This document shows positions 49,594 to 57,468 of a DNA stretch of 64,000 bases, piece after piece. Below the pieces are notes generated by a model. That model was given only the letters and a program-made list of their open reading frames with translations, searched no databases and was not told where the DNA came from. Where the stretch lies: positions 9,617,501-9,681,500 of the forward strand of contig NZ_CP108054.1 in the NCBI RefSeq assembly GCF_036173125.1, given 5' to 3'. This stretch comes from Streptomyces sp. NBC_00286. GTDB lineage: Bacteria > Actinomycetota > Actinomycetes > Streptomycetales > Streptomycetaceae. Each line of letters begins with the position of its first letter. The first letter of the stretch is position 1. The translations under genes were made by a program, and so were the position numbers.

Positions 49594-50210
49594 TGCCCCA
49601 CACCCTGACCGCCGCGGCCGCCGGATTCGGCACCGGCCTCTCGCTCATCGTCGCCATCGGCGCACAGAACGCCTTCGTGCTGCGCCAAGGCATCCGCCGG
49701 GAGGCCTTGCTCCCGGTGGTGGCCATCTGCGCCCTGTCCGACGCGACCCTCATCACGCTGGGCGTCGCCGGGGTCGGCGCCGTGGTGGTGGCCTGGCCGT
49801 CGGCGCTCACCGTGATCGCGCTGACCGGCGGCGTCTTCCTGCTCGGCTACGGAGTCCTCGCCGCCCGGCGGGTCTTCCGCCCCTCGGCCTCGGCCCTGCG
49901 GGTGGAAGCCGGTTCGGCGGGCTCGCGGCGGCGGGCCGTACTCACCTGCCTGGCGATGACCTGGCTCAACCCGCACGTCTACCTCGACACCGTCTTCCTC
50001 CTCGGCTCCGTCGCGGCCGACCAGGGCCCGCTCCGCTGGACCTTCGGCCTCGGCGCGGCCCTCGCCAGCCTGAGCTGGTTCGTCGCGCTGGGCTTCGGCG
50101 CCCGGCTGCTCAGCGGCTACCTGGCCCGGCCGTCGGCATGGCGGGTACTGGACGGTCTGATCGCGACGACGATGATCGCCCTCGGCGCCACGCTGGTCGT
50201 CGGGGCGTGA
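49593..50210 (+). CDS. LysE/ArgO-type amino acid exporter
   Basis: 205 residues with about six membrane helices. The start GFGTGLSLIVAIGAQNAFVL, then RQGIRREALLPVVAICALSD and TWLNPHVYLDTVFLLGSVA, is diagnostic of LysE/ArgO. It exports basic amino acids. It is paired with the divergent ArgP/LysG-like regulator. Its last 34 codons overlap, antisense, the 3' end of the EamA-type exporter gene. Confidence 0.92.
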   Translation: MPHTLTAAAAGFGTGLSLIVAIGAQNAFVLRQGIRREALLPVVAICALSDATLITLGVAGVGAVVVAWPSALTVIALTGGVFLLGYGVLAARRVFRPSASALRVEAGSAGSRRRAVLTCLAMTWLNPHVYLDTVFLLGSVAADQGPLRWTFGLGAALASLSWFVALGFGARLLSGYLARPSAWRVLDGLIATTMIALGATLVVGA

Positions 50211-51144
50211 GCCTGCGCGTACCCGGGCCCTGTGCCGGGCCCCGTCCCGAGCCTTGCCTCGGTCCTTGTCCCGGTCCTTTGTGGTCGCCGCGATGTACGA
50301 CGGCCACCGCCAGCAGGCCGAGGGCCAGCCCCACCGCCGTCGGCACCCCGAACGGTTCGCCGAACATCAGCGCACCCCACACGGCCGTCACCGGCGCCAT
50401 CAGGAACATCAGAGTGTTCACCTTCGTTACCCCGGACCGCCGCAGGATCAGCCAGTACAGCCCGTACCCGCCGAACGTGGAAAGGGCCACGAGCCAGACC
50501 ACGGCGCTCCAGAAGGAGGTGCTAGCGGGCGGCACCACCCCTCCCGTTCCGGCGGCAAGTATCGTGAAGACAACGGCACTTGTGACGGCGTGGACCGTCA
50601 TCGCCACCACCGGGCGAACCTCCGTACGCGACCGACGGTCCACGAACGTCGCCACCACCAGGCAGAGCATGCCGGCGAACGGCACCAGATACGCCCACCA
50701 GGCAGCGCCCGTCCCCGCCCCGGCGTCGGCCGTCGTGACGATGACGACTCCGGTCACACCGAGGCCGAGGCCGAGCCACTGCGTACGGGACACCGGCAGC
50801 CCCAGCAGGGGCCCGGCCAGCGCTCCTGCCACCAGCGGCTGCGTGCCGTCGATCAAGGCCGTCGTGCCGCTGGAGACGCCCAGGTCGATCGCGTAGTAGA
50901 CGGTGAGGAGGTAGCCGCTCTGCGACAGCGCGCCTACGGCGACCTGCCGCCCGAGGTCGCGTGGGGTCAGCCCTCGCCAGGACGCCCGCGCCACCGTCAG
51001 GGCCACGACGCCCAGGACGAGAGCCAGCGGAAGAAAGCGCCACATCAGGAGCGTGACCGCCGACGCGCTTCCCGCCCCGAGCTTGGCCCCGATGAAACCG
51101 GAGCTCCAGGCGATGACGAACCCGGTCGAGAGCAGAACGTTCAC
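50110..51144 (-). CDS. EamA/DMT-family exporter with Gly/Gln-rich tail
   Basis: 344 residues from GTG 51144 with GGAGGG upstream. Two EamA repeats give ten helices: STGFVIAWSSGFIGAKLGAG, LSQSGYLLTVYYAIDLGVSS, LGLGLGVTGVVIVTTADAGA, TKVNTLMFLMAPVTAVWGAL. After the last helix, a basic tail of about 55 residues has GPGQGPRQGSGRGPAQGPG and then Arg/Ser-rich sequence. The last 101 bases overlap the lysE-like gene on the other strand, so the tail may have arisen by loss of an earlier stop. It is divergent from a TetR gene, whose operator lies between. Confidence 0.88.
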   Translation of the reverse strand: MNVLLSTGFVIAWSSGFIGAKLGAGSASAVTLLMWRFLPLALVLGVVALTVARASWRGLTPRDLGRQVAVGALSQSGYLLTVYYAIDLGVSSGTTALIDGTQPLVAGALAGPLLGLPVSRTQWLGLGLGVTGVVIVTTADAGAGTGAAWWAYLVPFAGMLCLVVATFVDRRSRTEVRPVVAMTVHAVTSAVVFTILAAGTGGVVPPASTSFWSAVVWLVALSTFGGYGLYWLILRRSGVTKVNTLMFLMAPVTAVWGALMFGEPFGVPTAVGLALGLLAVAVVHRGDHKGPGQGPRQGSGRGPAQGPGTRRLTPRRPAWRRGRSSSSRSDRPVPAMPTAGPGSR

Positions 51145-51211
51145 GGCGCGAACCCTCCAGGGGTGGTGGCCGGAACCGGCGGCGCGGCTATGCCGATCCG
51201 GTCGGCGCGTA

Positions 51212-51259
51212 AGTAGACCGATCTGTATACCTGCGATCGAGTATACAGGTCGGTCTACT
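51212..51259. promoter_or_regulatory. TetR operator between exporter and regulator
   Basis: AGTAGACCGATCTGTATAC (51212-51230) and its complement at 51241-51259 pair at 18 of 19 positions around a 10-base centre. Each arm also carries a TAGACCG element known from TetR sites. It lies 9 bases before the TetR start and 68 bases before the exporter start, and would repress both. Confidence 0.85.
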
Positions 51260-51267
51260 CTGGAGGA

Positions 51268-51873
51268 ATGGCGACCGCGAACACCCCACGACGTGTACCC
51301 CTGACCCCCGGCGCCCGCCGTGCGCTGGCGGCGGCCGGGCGGCTGTTCTACGAGCACGGCATCCATGCCGTGGGCGTCGACCTCATCGCCGCCGAGGCCG
51401 GCGTCACGAAGAAGACGCTGTACGACCGTTTCGGCTCCAAGGAACAGATCGTCGTCGAATACCTGGCCGACCGCGACGAGCGCTGGCGCGCCTTCCTCGC
51501 TCCGCGACTGGAGTCGGCGTCCACTGCGGAGGGCCGGGTCCTGGCCGTGTTCGACGCCTCACGCGACTGGATGGAGGCGCACGGTTCCCGAGGGTGCAGC
51601 ATGGTCAACGCGCATGCGGAGATCGATGATCCGGCGCATCCCGCGTATGCGGTGATCACCGGCCAGAAGGCATGGATGCTCACCCTGTTCACCGACCTCG
51701 TACACCCTCTCGGCCCGGCCGCGCCCGACTCCCTGGCCCGCACGCTGATGCTGCTCCACGAGGGAGCTCTTGTAGCGCACGGCCTGCGCGTCTTCCCCGG
51801 GGCACTCGACCATGCCCGCGAGCAGGCCCGAGCGCTGCTGCCGGGCACCGCCGACCCGTCGCCGCGACGCTGA
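51268..51873 (+). CDS. TetR-family transcriptional regulator
   Basis: 201 residues with GGAGG just upstream. TetR HTH: ALAAAGRLFYEHGIHAVGVD, LIAAEAGVTKKTLYDRFGSK, EQIVVEYL. The ligand domain ends LMLLHEGALVAHGLRVFPGA. It is divergent from the EamA exporter and almost certainly represses it through the 48-base inverted repeat. The usual inducer would be the exported compound. Confidence 0.9.
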   Translation: MATANTPRRVPLTPGARRALAAAGRLFYEHGIHAVGVDLIAAEAGVTKKTLYDRFGSKEQIVVEYLADRDERWRAFLAPRLESASTAEGRVLAVFDASRDWMEAHGSRGCSMVNAHAEIDDPAHPAYAVITGQKAWMLTLFTDLVHPLGPAAPDSLARTLMLLHEGALVAHGLRVFPGALDHAREQARALLPGTADPSPRR

Positions 51874-51960
51874 GCCCGCGGCCGGGGCTCCGTCCCTGGC
51901 CCGCTGATCGGCCTGGCGGCCTCGTCCTCAAGCGCCGGGCGGGCTGGGAGTGCCCGGGCA

Positions 51961-52001
51961 GGTGGGGGTTGAGAACGGAAGTTCCGTCCTCAACCCCCAC
52001 C
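51961..52001. terminator. Long hairpin between TetR and flavin reductase genes
   Basis: 20-base arms (GGTGGGGGTTGAG... with its complement) pair at all but one position around a single central base. It lies between convergent genes and probably works in both directions. Confidence 0.7.
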
Positions 52002-52037
52002 CCAGCGCAGTTCAGAGTTCGAATCCGCGGCCCCGCC

Positions 52038-52538
52038 TCATGCGCTCGATGCGAGCTCGTGGAAGCTGCTGCGGTGGAAGACCATCGGAGGGACATCGGG
52101 GTACATGTCGAGCGCCTCGATCTTCAGGAGCACGATCGCGTGATCGCCTGCCACGACCACCTCGTAGATGGAGCACTCCAGCCACAGCGTGGCGCCGTGC
52201 ACGAAAACCGCCCCACTGTCGGTGGCGACCCAGTCGACGGTGTCGAAGCGTTGACCGTTCTTCGACGCGAGCGAACGCGCCACCGAACGGTGCTCGCCGG
52301 CCAGCACACTCAGCCCCAGGCGTCTTGCCTCGGCCAGCCGCGGCCAGGTCGAGGACGTGTTCGCCACGCAGACGGACACCAGTGCCGGATCCATCGAGAC
52401 GGAGGTGAACGAGCTGGCGGCCATCCCCTCCGGGACGCCGCCCACCATCCCGCAGAAGGCGGTCACGCCACTGGGGAAGCAGCCGAACGCCTGCCGAAGC
52501 AGGACGTCGTCGAACAGCTTGTCGGATGCCCGGATCAC
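52038..52538 (-). CDS. Flavin reductase (NtaB/HpaC family)
   Basis: 166 residues from GTG 52538, which overlaps the preceding stop. Split-barrel FMN-binding fold: LRQAFGCFPSGVTAFCGMVG, GMAASSFTSVSMDPALVSVC, STWPRLAEARRLGLSVLAGE, with a conserved His/Trp-containing end (HGATLWLECSIYEVVVAGDH). It supplies reduced FMN or FAD to two-component monooxygenases such as the three encoded nearby. It is coupled to a flavodoxin-type FMN reductase and divergent from the first monooxygenase gene. Confidence 0.88.
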   Translation of the reverse strand: MIRASDKLFDDVLLRQAFGCFPSGVTAFCGMVGGVPEGMAASSFTSVSMDPALVSVCVANTSSTWPRLAEARRLGLSVLAGEHRSVARSLASKNGQRFDTVDWVATDSGAVFVHGATLWLECSIYEVVVAGDHAIVLLKIEALDMYPDVPPMVFHRSSFHELASSA

Positions 52539-53023
52539 GGCGTCACCGCCGCAGGGACGTATTTCCTGGCCGACTCGAGCCAGATGGCCAGGTCCGGCGA
52601 GGTCGCGTACTCCGAGTCGATCAGGTACAGGCTCGGCGCGGGACAGCTGGCTCCGATCTCGACCAGCACCGGACGCAGAGTCAGTTCTGGCGCGAGCGCG
52701 TGCTGAAGTCCGGCCCCGAGCATCACGGGGAACGTCGGGATCCCGCCGAGCTCGCCTTGCCCGAACTGGTCGAGAAACAGCTTGAGAAGACCCGTGTACG
52801 TGGCCTTGAACGTCGGTGACGCCACCACGAGCGAATCGGCACCCAGGACCGTGGCCTTGGCCTCGGCCACCTTGGGGTCACCCCAACCGAGCAGCCCCGC
52901 CCCGAGATCCACCACGTCGACAACTGCGGACGGCGCGCTCCCGCTGAGCTCGCGAGCGATCAGCTCGGCGGCGGCTCGGGTACGCGACATCGGCTTGGGG
53001 TTACCGACGACAACGACCGTCAT
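52535..53023 (-). CDS. NAD(P)H-dependent FMN reductase (EmoB/SsuE-like)
   Basis: 162 residues from ATG 53023 with GGAGG upstream. Flavodoxin-like fold: MTVVVVGNPKPMSRTRAAAE, VVDVVDLGAGLLGWG, DSLVVASPTFKATYTGLLKL, FLDQFGQGELGGIPTFPVML. SsuE and EmoB reduce FMN for partner monooxygenases. Two different flavin reductase types in one operon beside three monooxygenases suggest redundancy or separate partners. Its start overlaps nothing, and the 247 bases to the first monooxygenase form a divergent control region. Confidence 0.87.
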   Translation of the reverse strand: MTVVVVGNPKPMSRTRAAAELIARELSGSAPSAVVDVVDLGAGLLGWGDPKVAEAKATVLGADSLVVASPTFKATYTGLLKLFLDQFGQGELGGIPTFPVMLGAGLQHALAPELTLRPVLVEIGASCPAPSLYLIDSEYATSPDLAIWLESARKYVPAAVTP

Positions 53024-53270
53024 ATGAGTCCTCCATAGCAGCGGACGAATGCTGACCCCGTCAGTCAAGGAGCGGCGGATTTCCCGGTCAGGTGTGCGCA
53101 GTAAAGCTTCCATTGCGCCGCTGCCACCCCGTCGACAGAACCGTCCGGGCGGCGCAATCGCCGCGGAACGGTCGTGATCCGTCAGTGACACGCTGCCTGG
53201 CTAGCTTCCAGCACCAAGGCCGGCGGCAGCACCGAACGCCGTCGTCGCACGGAGTGAGCGGGAGGCCGGG

Positions 53271-54596
53271 TTGCAAGCCAAGAAGTTCCACCTGGGTTGG
53301 TTCATGAACGGCTATCGCGTGCACGGCTGGCGGGACCAGTGGATCGGCACCCACAAGTCCGAGGGGATGCTCCCGGACTTCTACGTCGACATGGCCCGCT
53401 CCTTGGAGCGCGCATGCTTCGACTACTTCATCCTCGAGGACTCGTCGTTCGTGCCCGACGCCTGGCAGGGCAAGCACGACTTCTACCTGGAGAACGCGTA
53501 CGCCGTCCCCAAGTTCGACCCGTCGGTCCTGGCCTCGATCCTCACCCAGAACACCTCACGCCTGGGGATCGTCGCGACGCTGGCGATCACGGAGTACCCG
53601 CCGTACCTGCTCGCACGGCTCGTCTCGACGATGGACCATGTCTCCCGGGGGCGGGCCGGGTGGAACATGGTCACCGCAAGCTCGGACCGTGCGGCACAGA
53701 ACTACGGCCACGACGCCCAGCCGGATCACGACGTCCGCTACGACATGGCCGAGGAGTTCGCCGAGCTGGTCGTCAAGCTCTGGGACTCCTGGGAGCCGGG
53801 CTCGATGGTGGTCGACCAGGACGGGGTCTTCGCCGACCCGGCCAAGGTCCACCCGGTCGACTTCCAGGGGAAGTTCTACAAGTCGCGGGGCCCCATCAAC
53901 TCGGCCCGCTCCCCGCAGGGAAAGTCTGTCATCGTCCAGGCGGGCGGATCGGCCAAGGGCCGTGCCTTCGCCTCGAAGTACGCCGACTCGATCATCGCCT
54001 CGGCGACCACCGTCGAGCAGATGAAGGAGTACCGCGACGATGTCCGGGCCCGTGCCGAGGCGCACGGTCGCGACCCGGACTCCGTGAAGGTGCTGTTCCT
54101 GGTGTCACCGCTCTTGGGCGAGACCCATCAGGCGGCCGTGGACCGTCGGCAGCAGGCCCAAGCGGAAGCGGCGGCCAACCCGGTGACACGCCTTGCCGGG
54201 ATGGGCTACGCGACGGACATCGACTTCTCCGTGTTCGACCTGGACACCCCGATCAAGGACCTGGCGTCCCAACTGGTGACCAACGGCCACCAGAGTTCGC
54301 TGCAGCAGTTCGTCGCGCAGAACAGGGAACGCACGCTCCGCGAGGTCGCGATGCAGTCGTCCACCAGCGCCGGGCAGCGCGTCGAGCTGTTGGGAACGCC
54401 GTCCGAGGTCGCCGACCAGATGGGTGACGTCATGGCCACGGTGGGCGGCGACGGTTTCCTGCTCACCCAGGACGTCCTCACGCGGCGCTCCATCAGCGAG
54501 GTCTGCGACGGGCTCGTGCCGGAACTGCAGAAGCGTGGGCTGACGCGGACCTCGTACTCCTACGAGATGTTCCGCGACAACCTGCTCGAGTTCTGA
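53271..54596 (+). CDS. NtaA/SnaA/DszA-family FMNH2-dependent monooxygenase
   Basis: 441 residues from TTG 53271, with GGGAGG upstream. Luciferase-like barrel: KKFHLGWFMNGYRVHGWRDQ, ERACFDYFILEDSSF, LGIVATLAITEYPPYLLARL, GRAGWNMVTASSDRAAQNYG, VIVQAGGSAKGRAFASKYAD. The family includes nitrilotriacetate, EDTA and dibenzothiophene-sulfone monooxygenases and needs reduced FMN from a reductase, two of which are divergent from it. It differs clearly from the tandem pair at 61.5-64 kb, so it may do another step. It runs into the first MFS gene with one base between stop and start. Confidence 0.9.
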   Translation: MQAKKFHLGWFMNGYRVHGWRDQWIGTHKSEGMLPDFYVDMARSLERACFDYFILEDSSFVPDAWQGKHDFYLENAYAVPKFDPSVLASILTQNTSRLGIVATLAITEYPPYLLARLVSTMDHVSRGRAGWNMVTASSDRAAQNYGHDAQPDHDVRYDMAEEFAELVVKLWDSWEPGSMVVDQDGVFADPAKVHPVDFQGKFYKSRGPINSARSPQGKSVIVQAGGSAKGRAFASKYADSIIASATTVEQMKEYRDDVRARAEAHGRDPDSVKVLFLVSPLLGETHQAAVDRRQQAQAEAAANPVTRLAGMGYATDIDFSVFDLDTPIKDLASQLVTNGHQSSLQQFVAQNRERTLREVAMQSSTSAGQRVELLGTPSEVADQMGDVMATVGGDGFLLTQDVLTRRSISEVCDGLVPELQKRGLTRTSYSYEMFRDNLLEF

Positions 54597-54597
54597 C

Positions 54598-55872
54598 GTG
54601 GCTTCACCGTCCTGTGCGGTACCCCGATCGCCGGTCGAGCGCGCGGAAATCCAACGGCGGAGCTTGCGCGTGCTCACCTTGGGGCAGGTGGTGGGCGCCG
54701 GCGCACTCGGCGCGGCCGTCACGATCGGCGGCTTCGTGGTCGAGGACATCGTCGGCGTCGCCACACCGTGGGTGGGCCTGTCGACCGCGGCCGTCACCGC
54801 GGGCTCGGGAGTCATGGCGCAGGTGCTGGCCCGGGTCATGGCACGACGCGGACGCCGGGTCGGCATGCAGATGGGCTACGGACTCGCCGCCCTGGGAGGT
54901 CTTGTCGCGTGTGCAGGCGTGCAGATTTCGTCCCTTGCGGTCTTCCTGTGCGGCCTCTTGCTGTACGGCGCCGGCTCTGCCACCAACCTGCTCGCCCGGT
55001 ACGCGGCGACCGACTTGGCCGAGCCGGACGAGCGAAGCCGGGCAATGGGCCGGATCCTGTTCGCGGCCACCTTCGGAGCGATCTTCGGCCCGACTCTCGT
55101 CGGACCGGCCGAGGCACTCGGCCAATCCGTGTTCGGGCTCGAGAAGTACGCCGGTCCATGGCTCCTGAGCACGTTCTTCTTCCTCTGCGCGATGGTCAAC
55201 GTAGGGGTACGGCTACGCCCCGACCCCTTGACGGTCTGGGCGGAGGGCAACGTAGCGACCGTCGCCGCCCGGTCCACCCGCGTCACCGACTCACTGCGGG
55301 TGATCGCCACGGCGCCCGCGGCCCGGCTGGCTCTGCTCTCCATGGTTGGCGCCCAAGCCGTGATGGTCGGCGTGATGGCCATGTCACCGATCGAGATGAA
55401 GACGCACCACCACGAGGCGATCATCCCCTTCGTGGTCTCGGCCCACATGGCCGGCATGTTCGCCTCGAGTCCGCTCGTCGGTCGCATCGCGGACCGGTTC
55501 GGGCGACTCGTGGCGATGCGGAGCGGTGCGCTCGTGCTCGTCCTCGCCGGCTGCGCCGGGACGGTGGCAGACAGTGTCCCCTTGATGTTCGTCTCGATGT
55601 TCACCGTGGGGATGGGTTGGGCGCTCGTCTTCATCGGCGCATCGACGCTTCTTGTGGACACCGTCACCTCCAGTGACCGGGTGCCGGTCCAAGGCACAGC
55701 GGACTTCGTCATAGCCGTCTCCGGCGGAGTTGCCGGGGTCCTGTGTGGGTTCCTGCTCAGCTGGATCGGGTTCTCCGCCCTCGCCCTGGGCTCCGCGTGC
55801 CTGAGTCTGCTGCTCCTTCTCGGAATGTCCGGTCGGTGGCGACGGGAGAAGTCAGCGGTGGACGCCGGGTGA
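54598..55872 (+). CDS. MFS transporter
   Basis: 424 residues from GTG 54598, one base after the monooxygenase stop. About 12 membrane helices. MFS features: ARVMARRGRRVGMQMGYGLA (loop 2-3 basic motif), GRILFAATFGAIFGPTLVGP, VGRIADRFGRLVAMRSGALV (second basic motif). Coupled by GTGA to a second MFS gene. The pair may import the monooxygenase substrate or export a product; two half-size subunits acting together is not excluded, but each looks full-length. Confidence 0.87.
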   Translation: MASPSCAVPRSPVERAEIQRRSLRVLTLGQVVGAGALGAAVTIGGFVVEDIVGVATPWVGLSTAAVTAGSGVMAQVLARVMARRGRRVGMQMGYGLAALGGLVACAGVQISSLAVFLCGLLLYGAGSATNLLARYAATDLAEPDERSRAMGRILFAATFGAIFGPTLVGPAEALGQSVFGLEKYAGPWLLSTFFFLCAMVNVGVRLRPDPLTVWAEGNVATVAARSTRVTDSLRVIATAPAARLALLSMVGAQAVMVGVMAMSPIEMKTHHHEAIIPFVVSAHMAGMFASSPLVGRIADRFGRLVAMRSGALVLVLAGCAGTVADSVPLMFVSMFTVGMGWALVFIGASTLLVDTVTSSDRVPVQGTADFVIAVSGGVAGVLCGFLLSWIGFSALALGSACLSLLLLLGMSGRWRREKSAVDAG

Positions 55873-57161
55873 CCACGGACGAAGCACGATCCACCCCACG
55901 CCCGGCCGATCCCGTGCCGTCGTACTCGTTGCGGGCGCTGTTCCGGGTCCCTGGCTACCGCTACCTCTGTGTGAGCTCCTTCGTCTGGCACACCACGCGA
56001 TGGGGCGGCCTGTTCACCACGAGTTACCTGCTGGCCCAGCTGTCCGGTTCGCCCATCCTCAACCAGGTTGTCGGTGCGCTCGTCTTCCTCCCGATGCTCG
56101 TCGGTGGCTTCGTGGCCGGGGTGATCAGCGACCGGCTGGACCGGCGCAAGCTCGTCCGTCGCGTCCAGCTGGCGCTGATCCCGATCCAGTTCGCGATGTT
56201 CGGACTCGTCCAGTCCGGACTGGTCGAGATCTGGATGACCTTCCCCTTCATGTTCGCGCTGGGAATCGGGGGGTTGGTGAACATGACCGCGCAGCGCCCC
56301 CTCATCTACGAGACTGTCGGACCGCGTTTGGCAGGGCAGGCGATGACGATCGAGGCCACCGCGCAGGCGGGGTCGGCCATGTTCGGCACGCTCGCCGGTG
56401 GTGCGCTCATCGACCACGTCGGCATGGGAGCGGGATTCGCCGGGATGGGCCTGCTGCTCTGCATCTCAGCGGCCTTGTTGTGGCTGGTCCCCAGTCCTCG
56501 CTACGCCACCCCGCGCGATCCCGACGCACGTGTGTCGATCGCCGCGCAGGCCGCCGCCAGCATCAGGCTCGCCCGGCGCAGCAGGCGCCTGATGGCCACT
56601 TTGGGCGTCACCGTGGCGATGAACCTGTTCATGTTCGGCTACATCCCGCTGGTACCTCTCGTGGCCCATGAGTTCTCCACCGACGCCGTGCTCGCCGGCG
56701 CCCTCGGCGCCGCTGCGGGCGGCGGCCAGATCCTCTGCGGAGTCGTCCTGAGCACCCGGCCCCTCCTCCGGCGCGGGCTGATCTTCGCGGTCGGCTCGAT
56801 GGTTGCTCTGCTCGGCTTGTTCTGCTTCTCCACCGCGCCGGTGTTCGAACTCGCTTTCCTCGCGTTGTTCGTGGCGGGGATGGGCCAGGCCGCGTTCGGG
56901 TCCATGCAGAGTCTCCTCGCGATCGAGTCCGCACACGCCACCGAACGCGGCGTCGCTCTCGGGGTGCTCAGCACCGCGATCGGCGCGATGCCGATCGGGA
57001 TGGTGGCGATCGGAGCGAGTGCCGAGCTGCTCGGCACCAGGAACGCCCTGATGCTGTCGTCCCTGGTCGGGATGGCCGCGGTGGTGACGGTCGTGCTGCG
57101 CCTGCGTGACCTGCTGTCAGCTACCCCGGAGACTGCCCTCCGCCCCGCTCCTGGGGCCTGA
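55869..57161 (+). CDS. MFS transporter
   Basis: 430 residues from GTG 55869, overlapping the previous stop. About 12 helices. FVAGVISDRLDRRKLVRRVQ is the loop 2-3 motif, with LIYETVGPRLAGQAMTIEAT and GMGQAAFGSMQSLLAIESAH further on, a pattern like the enterobactin-exporter/DHA3 group (EntS-like). It ends the first rightward operon of the island: monooxygenase, MFS, MFS. Substrate unknown. Confidence 0.85.
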   Translation: MTTDEARSTPRPADPVPSYSLRALFRVPGYRYLCVSSFVWHTTRWGGLFTTSYLLAQLSGSPILNQVVGALVFLPMLVGGFVAGVISDRLDRRKLVRRVQLALIPIQFAMFGLVQSGLVEIWMTFPFMFALGIGGLVNMTAQRPLIYETVGPRLAGQAMTIEATAQAGSAMFGTLAGGALIDHVGMGAGFAGMGLLLCISAALLWLVPSPRYATPRDPDARVSIAAQAAASIRLARRSRRLMATLGVTVAMNLFMFGYIPLVPLVAHEFSTDAVLAGALGAAAGGGQILCGVVLSTRPLLRRGLIFAVGSMVALLGLFCFSTAPVFELAFLALFVAGMGQAAFGSMQSLLAIESAHATERGVALGVLSTAIGAMPIGMVAIGASAELLGTRNALMLSSLVGMAAVVTVVLRLRDLLSATPETALRPAPGA

Positions 57162-57468
57162 CCGTCTGTCTCCCGGGGCCTGGTACCCCTCGGGCGAAGT
57201 GGCTGCCGCCGACATCGACGGCGTGCCCCAGCCCGCGTTGTGACCTGCGCTCTTGGCCTTTCCGGGCACCCTCGTAGCGTCGGCGACTCCGTTACAAAGA
57301 CCTTATGTGTCGCGAACCAGGCGCAATAGGAAAGCCACGGTGACGACGCTGTGGTGTCACACATCGCCGCGATCGTCATCGAACACCGTGGAGACGAGCC
57401 GAACGCCTCGACTCCTTCCTCACCGCACGGCCCAAGTGGCTCTGTGAGATCTGCCGTAGGAGGCGTCC
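57162..57468 (+). promoter_or_regulatory. 307-base control region of the peptide-class binding protein
   Basis: No gene is seen. A promoter candidate is TTGGCC (57253-57258), 16-base spacer, TAGCGT (57275-57280). The leader to the TTG start would be about 180 bases. No clear operator was found. Confidence 0.35.

Noticed and set aside
53113..53157. TTGCGCCGC / GCGGCGCAA inverted arms in the divergent region of the flavin reductase and first oxygenase
   Set aside because: The 27-base gap and GC-rich arms make chance likely; not strong enough to call an operator.
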